NCBI GenBank assembly: GCA_003157575.1
Contig: PMKA01000249.1
Coordinates: forward strand, 1 to 7,037
Direction: 5' to 3'
DNA: 7,037 bases
From: Opitutia bacterium
GTDB taxonomy: Bacteria > Verrucomicrobiota > Verrucomicrobiia > Opitutales > Opitutaceae
Below the pieces are notes generated by a model. It did no database searches and was not told where the DNA came from. It worked only from the letters and a program-made list of their open reading frames with translations. The translations under genes were made by a program, and so were the position numbers. Positions 1 to 6,700 of the stretch are shown here, one piece after another (the first letter of the stretch is position 1; each line of letters opens with the position of its first letter).

Positions 1-19
1 CCAGCGCGTGTGGTCACTC

Positions 20-829
20 CTAATTCGGCCCGTGCAGATAGTCGGCGGGCACGGCATCCCCGGCGTTCCCGGGTCCGTAGAGGTTGCGGATGAGCGATTC
101 CCATTGGGCCTTCTGCAATTCCCGGCGCCTGACCGCGCGGTACTCGAGTTCGCCGGCGATCGCGATGAACAGAAACAGGCACACCAACAGCGGGTATTGC
201 TGCTTCTCGAACACGGCGCACCAGACGGCTCCGAGGACGACCAGGAGGGCGATGGCCTTTCCGACGGTCGCGGCCCAGAACGTCGCCTTGAGATACGGGC
301 AGCGCGTCGCGAGGATCGCCCGAAGGACGCGCCCTCCATCCATCGGGAACACCGGGAGCAGGTTGAAGGCGCCCATGATAAGGTTGAGCCGGAGCGCAAA
401 ATCCGCCAGGCCGGCTGCGCTGAATTCGATCGTGCCGCTGTTCCACTCGCCCGGCCAGGGAACGAACGGCAGCAGAAGAAGAGCAATTGAGAAATTGACC
501 GCCGGACCGGCCAGCGAGATCAGCAGCTCGCGTCGCGGCTGCCGCGGGATCGAGTCGAACTCGGCCATGCCGCCGATCGGAAGCAAAAGGATGCGGGACA
601 CGCCGATCCCGTAATGCCGGGCCACCAGGCAATGCCCGAGCTCGTGCAGAACGACGCACGTGAACAGCAGCGCGATGAGGGCAAGGTCGAGCGTCAGCCC
701 CGCCCAGCGCTCCGTCGGGTTCTCCGTCCATCCGGCCCATGCGGCCCAGGCGACCAGCAGCAGGAACGAGAAGTGAACGGCCAGGCGGATGCGGAACACG
801 CGGAACAAGTTAATTGACCATCCTAGCAT
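20..829 (-). CDS. Site-2 protease family (M50) intramembrane zinc metalloprotease
   Basis: This 269-residue multi-pass membrane protein is predicted to cleave transmembrane segments of substrates inside the lipid bilayer. Seen in sequence: a hydrophobic segment at about 16-34, the zinc-binding HELGH at 62-66 in a second hydrophobic helix, an AGPAVNF motif at 107-113, and [11 protein letters not shown] at 156-166, whose Asp164 is the expected third zinc ligand. Another hydrophobic helix follows at about 184-205, and a charged tail (about 225-255) carries many Arg and Glu residues. All catalytic residues are present. It is shorter than M50 members of the Rip3/SpoIVFB-like group that carry C-terminal CBS domains; no CBS pair or PDZ domain is visible. 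The ATG at 829 is preceded by AAGG three bases upstream, a weak ribosome site. It is divergent from the response regulator at 907. The family assignment is firm; the substrate is unknown. Confidence 0.93.
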   Translation of the reverse strand: MLGWSINLFRVFRIRLAVHFSFLLLVAWAAWAGWTENPTERWAGLTLDLALIALLFTCVVLHELGHCLVARHYGIGVSRILLLPIGGMAEFDSIPRQPRRELLISLAGPAVNFSIALLLLPFVPWPGEWNSGTIEFSAAGLADFALRLNLIMGAFNLLPVFPMDGGRVLRAILATRCPYLKATFWAATVGKAIALLVVLGAVWCAVFEKQQYPLLVCLFLFIAIAGELEYRAVRRRELQKAQWESLIRNLYGPGNAGDAVPADYLHGPN

Positions 830-840
830 TTGCCTTAAAT
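814..840 (+). promoter_or_regulatory. Possible sigma-70-like promoter for the response regulator
   Basis: TTGACC (814-819) matches the -35 consensus at 5 of 6 positions. TTAAAT (835-840) matches the -10 consensus at 4 of 6, with a short 15-base spacer. It lies over the start of the divergent protease gene and 66 bases before the ATG at 907. The short spacer makes this a tentative call. Confidence 0.2.
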
Positions 841-843
841 AAG

Positions 844-856
844 GCCCGTTTCGGGC
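844..856. repeat. Perfect inverted repeat in the divergent intergenic gap
   Basis: GCCCG (844-848), loop TTT, CGGGC (852-856): a perfect 5-bp GC stem with a 3-base loop. It sits 15 bases upstream of the protease start and 50 bases upstream of the regulator start. No T-run follows on either strand, so it does not read as a canonical terminator. It could be a short operator or a structure in the protease mRNA leader. Confidence 0.4.
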
Positions 857-906
857 GGAATGCTAATCGATTATCTCCGCCTGAGGCTGTTTCATCGTTT
901 TTGCCC

Positions 907-2448
907 ATGCTGGCCTCCAAACCAACGATTCTCATCGTCGACGACGACTCCGAGATCCGGTACTCGCTTTCGCGGGTGTTGTCCTCCCGCGATTACATCA
1001 CCACCGCCGCCGCGAGCGGCGAGGAAGCGATTGCGGCCGTGAGGCGCGGTGCGCCGGACCTTATCTTCCTCGACATCCGCATGGGCGGGATGGGAGGGAT
1101 CGAGACGCTGCAGCACATCCGCTCCATCAATCCCCGGCAGCTGGTCATCCTCATGACCGCGTTCGGCACCGCGCAGACCGCCATCGAGGCGATGAAGTAC
1201 GGCGCGTTCGACTACATCATGAAGCCGTTCGATCCGCAGAAGGTGCTCACCCTCGCGGCGAACGCGATGAAGACGCATGCCGATCTGCGGGCTGCCGGCG
1301 AATACAAGCCGACGATCAACACCGAGGACTACAAGGAGGGCATCGTCGGCAGTTCCGCCGCGATGCAGGAGGTTTTCAAGACGATCGGCCAGGTCACCGC
1401 AAGCGACGTCACCGTGATGATCACCGGGGAAAGCGGAACCGGCAAGGAGCTCGTGGCGCGCGGCATCTTCCAGCACAGTCATCGTGCGACGCGGCCGTTC
1501 ATTGCGGTGAACTGCGCGGCGATTCCAGAGAATCTGATCGAGAGCGAGCTTTTCGGACACGAGAAGGGATCGTTCACGGGGGCGACCGCCCAGCGCATCG
1601 GCAAATTCGAGCTATGCGACGGCGGCACTATCTTCCTCGACGAGATCGGCGACATGGCGCTTGCGGTGCAGACCAAGATTCTGCGGGTGCTTCAGGAGGG
1701 GGAGATCCAGCGCGTCGGCGGCACTGAGACGATCAAGGTCGACGTGCGCGTCCTGGCCGCCACCAACAAGGACCTCGAGGAAATCGTGAAAGCCCGGACC
1801 TTCCGCGAGGACCTTTATTACCGTCTCAACGTCGTGCGCATCCGGATGCCGCCGCTCCGGGAGCGGCTCGAGGACATTCCCCAGGTCGTCGACTACATGC
1901 TTCAGACCCTCGAGAAACAGAAGAAGACGCGGGTCAAGAAGGTTGCGGTCGAAGCGATGGGCGTTCTTTTGCGGCACCAATGGCCGGGCAATGTGCGGGA
2001 GCTCGAGAACGTCATCTACCGGAGCGCCGTCATCGCCCAGGGCGACACGATCCTGCTCAAGGACCTTCCGCCGGAGATCCGCGGCGCGGCCGCGGCGGCG
2101 GTAGTTTCCACACCGGCTGCGGTCCCGGCGGTTCCGGTCGACCCGGTCCCCGTTTCCGCCCCCGCGCCCGAGCCCCCGCCCGCCGGCGCCGCGGCGCCCG
2201 CGAACGCGCCGACGGCAGCCCTGGAGCCGCCAGCGATCCCCCAGCTCAGCCTCAATGACGCGCTGGATTTTGTCTATGCCCGCTTGAAGGAGGAGGGTGG
2301 GGAGCCGGTTCTCGAGCGGTTGGAACGCGAGATGATCACGCGCGTGCTGAAGGACGAGAACGGCAATCTGGTGCGCGCCTCGGAGCGGCTTGGCATCACC
2401 CGCACGACGCTGCGCAAACGCATCGACACGTTCGGGCTGCGGATCTGA
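907..2448 (+). CDS. NtrC-family sigma-54-dependent response regulator
   Basis: This 513-residue cytoplasmic activator is predicted to remodel sigma-54 RNA polymerase after phosphorylation. Domains: receiver at about 6-120, with acidic pocket D12-D14, phospho-acceptor D56, T84 and K106; AAA+ domain at about 143-392, with Walker A GESGTGKE (174-181), the sigma-54 contact loop as GSFTGA (221-226) instead of the usual GAFTGA, Walker B GGTIFLDE (239-246), arginine-finger region [10 protein letters not shown] (299-308) and [10 protein letters not shown] (359-368); a disordered-looking Pro/Ala linker (394-445); and a Fis-type helix-turn-helix at about 469-513. The receiver reads DIRMGGMGG where the family normally has a Pro after the Met. 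ATG 907 is chosen because the protein then begins just before the receiver; an in-frame TTG at 814 would add 31 unrelated residues and overlap the divergent gene. No clear Shine-Dalgarno is present. No histidine kinase lies next to it, so it looks like an orphan regulator. Confidence 0.95.
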   Translation: MLASKPTILIVDDDSEIRYSLSRVLSSRDYITTAAASGEEAIAAVRRGAPDLIFLDIRMGGMGGIETLQHIRSINPRQLVILMTAFGTAQTAIEAMKYGAFDYIMKPFDPQKVLTLAANAMKTHADLRAAGEYKPTINTEDYKEGIVGSSAAMQEVFKTIGQVTASDVTVMITGESGTGKELVARGIFQHSHRATRPFIAVNCAAIPENLIESELFGHEKGSFTGATAQRIGKFELCDGGTIFLDEIGDMALAVQTKILRVLQEGEIQRVGGTETIKVDVRVLAATNKDLEEIVKARTFREDLYYRLNVVRIRMPPLRERLEDIPQVVDYMLQTLEKQKKTRVKKVAVEAMGVLLRHQWPGNVRELENVIYRSAVIAQGDTILLKDLPPEIRGAAAAAVVSTPAAVPAVPVDPVPVSAPAPEPPPAGAAAPANAPTAALEPPAIPQLSLNDALDFVYARLKEEGGEPVLERLEREMITRVLKDENGNLVRASERLGITRTTLRKRIDTFGLRI

Positions 2449-2561
2449 GGCGAAGGAGCCCGTCGGACTTCGTGCTCCCCGTCTCCGCCAAGGTTCCGAC
2501 GCGGCCCGTCAGGATTCAGCGGCCACGACGTAGCTCTCTGAGCGAAGGCGGGCGGGCTGCT

Positions 2562-2576
2562 TGGCAAATGGCTGGC
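2562..2576 (+). promoter_or_regulatory. Possible sigma-54 -24/-12 element
   Basis: TGGCAAATGGCTGGC has TGGCA at the -24 side and the obligatory GG-N10-GC spacing (GG 2563-2564, GC 2575-2576). The -12 side is TGGC rather than TTGC, and the -24 side lacks the final CG. It overlaps the hairpin at 2565-2584, so the match may be incidental. No convincing gene starts just downstream. Confidence 0.2.
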
Positions 2577-2584
2577 GCCATTTG
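2565..2584. repeat. Perfect 8-bp hairpin downstream of the regulator gene
   Basis: CAAATGGC (2565-2572), tetraloop TGGC, GCCATTTG (2577-2584): a perfect 8-bp stem beginning 117 bases after the regulator stop codon. The inner TGGCGCCA (2573-2580) is itself a palindrome. There is no T-run on either side, so a canonical intrinsic terminator is unlikely. It could be an mRNA 3'-end structure, a dispersed REP-like element or a dyad protein-binding site. Confidence 0.6.
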
Positions 2585-2950
2585 GGACGGATTTATGCGC
2601 AGCAGCGAGTGAGATCCAAAAGACGGTTTCGTGGCGGCGGTTATCTCCCTGGAGCGAGCTTCGATAACTTGGCGCGCCTGTTGCAACGCCGCCTTGCAGG
2701 CCTCAGGGTCCAGACCATTCCCGAAAATCATACGTCAGAAACATCGACGTTTGGCGGTCCAAAAGCACAAAGCGTGCGAGCATGCTGCTGGGAACTGCCT
2801 CGACAAATTAAACCGAAAAGACGAATCGACCCTCAATCACCTTCTTGACAAATCTCTCATAGCCGCCAGCCTTGGTGCAGCGAATTAGGTGGTCTCTGTT
2901 CTGGGCTGGTTCGTCGTGGTGGACGAGGTTCGGCGGGAGGTCAGCCAAAG

Positions 2951-2981
2951 TGTTACTTCATTGTTACGCCCCGGTGATAAT
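2951..2981 (+). promoter_or_regulatory. Tandem TGTTAC repeats with a -10-like hexamer
   Basis: TGTTAC occurs at 2951-2956 and again at 2962-2967, an 11-base period (about one helical turn). GATAAT (2976-2981) follows and matches the -10 consensus at 5 of 6 positions. There is no good -35 hexamer at the right distance. Tandem half-sites at this period just before a -10 resemble activator-dependent promoters of the OmpR/PhoB type. If used, it would give a leader of roughly 100 bases before the ATG at 3086. This is inference from spacing only. Confidence 0.25.
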
Positions 2982-3039
2982 TTCTCGGCCTCAGTGTATT
3001 TGACTTTCCTTGTTAAGGTTACGGAAGTTAAGATGGCCG

Positions 3040-3067
3040 CTGGTTCAATTGGAGGATCTGAAACCAG
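3040..3067 (+). other. Bulged hairpin with a GGAGGA loop in the probable leader
   Basis: CTGGTTCA (3040-3047) pairs with TGAAACCAG (3059-3067): eight base pairs with one bulged A. The 11-base loop contains GGAGGA (3051-3056), a strong Shine-Dalgarno-like sequence. The next ATG (3086) is about 30 bases beyond the loop, too far for that motif to serve it directly, and no closer start opens a useful frame. It may be a leader RNA structure. A smaller palindrome, CCTT-GTT-AAGG (3008-3018), lies upstream. Confidence 0.4.
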
Positions 3068-3085
3068 AGTATTTCTAGCTCTGCC

Positions 3086-3784
3086 ATGCTCGACAATCGC
3101 CCAGCCACGTCTTCGGCCAACGTTGCCGCAGCACATCGCTTTGTCGCATCATCGAAGGTCCCCTTTTCGGGCCTGAACGCCCGACCGCTGGCATCCTATT
3201 GCGCATTTTATATCCGCCGTGCCACACTGGCAGTCGTGCTGACTCTGGTCGCGGTTGCCTGGGCGCGCGATGACGATGCTGTGGCTCCATTGCTCGATGG
3301 CGGCCATGAAACCAAGGGGCTGCGGGCGGGCTTCTTCACTTCAGCTGGCGAGCGGGTTGCGCGCCTGTCAATTGACCAGGTGGGATTGGAGTACCGCACC
3401 CAGGGGTTTCTTAGGGTGGCCTGGAGACCGATCGTCGTGCTCGACGGCGTCACGCTTGAGGTTGCAAATCCGGCGGCAACTTGGCCGGAGCAGGGACTGC
3501 AGATCCTGCAGGCAATGCGCACGCTGGGAGGTCGGAGCGAGCTCATTCTGCGGCGTGTGAAGATACGCCTGACCGGTGCGGCGGACATCGACGCGACAAC
3601 AGCTCGGATCCGGACCGACGGCGGTCTTGAACTGACCATGCCCGCCGCAGAAGGCCGGCCTGACGCCGGTCTTCCGCACATCCAATATTTCTGGCTGACA
3701 GGCCCTCAAGCCGGCCGGCTCACCCAAACGGCCCCACCGCATCTTGCTGCTGCCACGCCTCCTTCTTTTTCAACCGTCAAATAG
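3086..3784 (+). CDS. Small exported protein of unknown function
   Basis: A 232-residue protein that I do not recognise. Residues 44-60 form a typical export signal: RR, then a hydrophobic stretch (ATLAVVLTLVAVAWA), then a likely signal-peptidase site after AWA60, giving a mature protein starting RDDD. The mature part (about 61-215) alternates hydrophobic and polar residues in a beta-rich way, for example RVKIRLTGAADIDATT, and ends in a Pro-rich tail. Its alternating strands loosely recall LptC- or AsmA-like beta folds, but no diagnostic motif is present. ATG 3086 is the only ATG before the signal peptide. The 43 residues before the signal are unusually long and not obviously protein-like, so the true start may be a downstream non-ATG codon. 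No Shine-Dalgarno is evident. It ends 8 bases before the giant gene at 3793, so the two are probably co-transcribed and the product may be a partner of that protein. Confidence 0.65.
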   Translation: MLDNRPATSSANVAAAHRFVASSKVPFSGLNARPLASYCAFYIRRATLAVVLTLVAVAWARDDDAVAPLLDGGHETKGLRAGFFTSAGERVARLSIDQVGLEYRTQGFLRVAWRPIVVLDGVTLEVANPAATWPEQGLQILQAMRTLGGRSELILRRVKIRLTGAADIDATTARIRTDGGLELTMPAAEGRPDAGLPHIQYFWLTGPQAGRLTQTAPPHLAAATPPSFSTVK

Positions 3785-3792
3785 CACCCCCC

Positions 3793-6700
3793 ATGAAACG
3801 CCTCATAGCCGTATTCGCGCTAATAATTGCCGTCCGTGTCGTGTCCCAGGCTGCAGTGGACAACATTGCCGCCGGGCGCGCCGCGCTCGCCGCGCACGAT
3901 CTCGCGACTGCACAGTCGGACTTCCAGCAAGCCCTCGCCCTCGATCCAAGCAACGAGACTGCAGCCGCTTTGCTGGGCGCGGTCCAGTTGCTCAATGTGG
4001 TCAACCAGGCGTCATCACAGACGTTGATGACCGACGCCGGTGTGACGACAACGGGCCGCGACATCTATGGCTGGAATGCCGACCTGCCCAAGGACGCCGA
4101 TAATTCCCCGATATTTCCCGCGGCGTTCAACACAAGCGAGGCATTTGCTTTCCTCCATGACACCCTCGTGCCTGCCTGCGAAACGGCGCGGACAAATCTG
4201 GCGTTGGTCACAGATCCGAACTTCTTGCTCACCTTGAGCGCAGCCGAGACTGACTCCCCGGCATCCGTCACCATCGATTACGGGGATGTCCTCGCATGCC
4301 GCGCCGGGCTCAACGGAGCCGAGTTTCTTCTTCATTTCCTCCAAAGCAACAACCTCAATTTCTCCCCCCAGGCGGTCGTCCAGATGCTGCAGGGCAATAC
4401 CCTGACCATCGAGAATGTCCTGACGACCTATCCTGACCTGCTCAAGACGGGAACCGCGGGCGAGCGCGCCGCGGCCCTGGCCTCACTCAGGAATTTCATA
4501 CAGACTTACCGGCAGGCCTCCGCGTTCATCCGTTCGCGTCCCACAGGCGCGCAGCGTTTGTTCATGCTGGATGCAAAGGGACTCATCAAGGAGGCCGATT
4601 TCCGCAAGAAGCTCGACAAGGTCGAGCAGTCGCTGGACGGCTACGTCAACTTCGGAAAGGACGCGAGCGGCCCCGTCGTTTATGCAGGGGCCTTGTTCAG
4701 CGATTCGCTCTCCCTCCGTGCGCTTCTGCCGCAGGTGACCAACGGCAAGTTCAACCCGTTTGAGATTCCCGATCCGACGATGGGAGGCATATTCTCCGGT
4801 GTTGCCCCTGAATTTTTCCCCAAGGCCTTCTCCTACCTCGCCGATCCGAGCCTCGGCTGGAAATGGATCAACCCGACGCCAAACGGCTTCACCTATACCG
4901 GCTACGCCTACGGAAACGGAACCCATGTCGTCCTCGGCGGCATGGGGCACTTCCGCACATCGACCGATGGAATCAACTGGACCGACGGCTCCATTTCCGG
5001 AAAGCCGCTCCTCAATTCCGTCATCTTTGCAGGCGGGAAGTTCGTCGCAGTCGGGCTGGGTTGCTCCTACAGTTCGACGGATGGGCTCAATTGGTCCGCG
5101 GGAAGCGGAATTGGGTCGAGCAATTATAACGGCCTGCTTTACGTCGGCGGTAGATTCGCGACGGTCGGCAGCAACGGCGGAATGGCGACGTCCACAGACG
5201 GAGTGGCCTGGAGCAGCTCCAATGTCGGCTTCAGCGAGAACTACGTTTCCCTGGCCTACGCAAACGGCCGTGCTGTTGCCGTTGGTGGAGATCGCGTGAT
5301 CAGTTCGACCGACGGATCGACGTGGACAAGCCAGGCCACCGTGTCCGGCACGCTCACCTCGGTGACCACAAACGGATCCCTGTTTGTCGCTGTCGGCTCG
5401 CCCAACATTCTTCTCACGTCCACCGACGGACTGACCTGGACGACGGGCACTGTCCTCTCAAGTCCGGGCTACGTTCCCAGCTTCAACGGCGTCTCCTACT
5501 CAGGGGGCAAGTTTATCGCCGTGGGCAGCAAGTCCGTGCTTAACAGCTCCATTTGTCTGGCCGCAAGCTCGACCGACGGGACGACATGGACCGCACTGTC
5601 GCTGAGCCAGCTCGGCTCCCTCAACCAGATCAAGGCCGGCCCCGACGCCCTCTTCGCACTCGGATCTGCAGGCCTTCTCCTTCGATCGACCGATGGTGTG
5701 ACGTTCACCCAGCCGTCCGGCTATTCCTACTCAAATATCGCGCCGGCGTTTGGCTCTTTTAATGGGTTCTTCAAGCTCGGCGGCAATCTCTACGTCTTCG
5801 GCGCCGGAGGAATGATGCTCACCTCCTCCGACGGATCCGCCTTCACGCCTGTTTCCACGGGGACGGCGGCCATCCTGAACGCCGGGATCGTGGTCAACGG
5901 CACCGCCTATGTTGTCGGAAGCAGGGGGACCATCATCTCCTCGACCAACGGCACGACATGGACGGCGCTCACAAGCAACACGACGGCTGACCTGAACGGA
6001 ATCGCCTCCGGAAACGGCATCCTGGTCGCCGTCGGAAAATCCGCCACGTCGGTCAGCTCATCCGATGGCATCACCTGGACGGCGAACTCCCACGCGACGG
6101 TCACGGTCTCGACGTCTTACGGCACGGGCACCGGCACATTCCTGGCCTACGACGTGGCCTTTGGCAACGGTACCTTCGTGGCCGTCGGTGGATTCACAGG
6201 CACCGGAAACTCGCTGGGGTGGAGTTTTGTGACCACGGCCACATCGACGGATGGTGGCACGTGGACGTTGCATCCGTTCACAAATACGCGGTCCAACGCC
6301 ATCCGCTCGGTCGTCTTTCACGACGGGATCTTCACCGCCGCGGCGACGTACGGGAACATCCTGCGCTCGTCGGACGGCGTGACCTGGGATTGGGCGAATG
6401 ACACGGGAGGATTCGACAACGACGTTCTGAGCGTGGGTCTGCTGGACGACGGCAGATATTGGGCGACGGTCGCCGCCTCCAGTTCGAGCGGAGAGACGCT
6501 TCCTCCAGCCCGCCTGTTGGTCTCGGGCAATGGAGAGGACTGGGTCAGCATGCCCCTCCCGACCACGGCAAATCTGTACCGCGCTGCCCTGTTCAACAAC
6601 AAGGTTTACCTTGCCGGCGGAGGCACAACCCTGCTCGCAAGCTCGCTCGCTGTTCCCTCCATCGCCAGCCCGACGATCTTCAAGGATCCGCAAACCGAGT

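Larger units (their letters stand above)
2449..3085. other. 637-base region without a convincing gene
   Basis: No open frame here looks like a real protein. Candidate frames at 2561-2848, 2631-2888 and 2889-3176 (plus) and 2516-2731 (minus) are short, overlap one another, lack ribosome sites and show no recognisable motif. GC content falls relative to the flanking genes, to about 45% at 2941-3000. The stretch holds three possible regulatory structures, listed separately. There is no clear intrinsic terminator after the response regulator: GGAGC (2455-2459) can pair with GCTCC (2474-2478), but the loop is 14 bases and no T-run follows. It may be a regulatory intergenic region or hold decayed coding sequence. 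Confidence 0.6.

Noticed and set aside
8..490. 160-residue plus-strand open frame
   Set aside because: It is antisense to the M50 protease, whose catalytic motifs are clear; the composition is charged and low in hydrophobic residues.
814..906. Upstream TTG start for the response regulator (31 extra residues)
   Set aside because: The extension overlaps the divergent protease start, has no homology-like character, and the ATG at 907 places the receiver correctly.
892..1560. 222-residue minus-strand open frame
   Set aside because: It is antisense to the well-conserved receiver and AAA+ domains and is rich in Arg and His with no family pattern.
2455..2478. Possible terminator after the response regulator
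   Set aside because: Only a 5-bp stem with a 14-base loop and no following T-run.
2516..2731. 71-residue minus-strand frame with a helix-like start
   Set aside because: The first 30 residues look plausible, but no ribosome site or family is visible and an in-frame stop lies two codons upstream of the ATG; kept only as part of the unassigned gap.
2845..2850. Perfect TTGACA -35 hexamer
   Set aside because: No -10-like hexamer occurs at 15-19 bases downstream.
2561..2888. Two overlapping plus-strand frames (95 and 85 residues)
   Set aside because: They overlap in different frames, lack Shine-Dalgarno signals, are basic and cysteine-containing without motifs, and one needs a GTG start.
3189..3202. 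Sigma-54-like TGGCA...TTGC inside the small exported-protein gene
   Set aside because: The GG and GC are 9 rather than 10 bases apart, and sigma-54 promoters tolerate this poorly.
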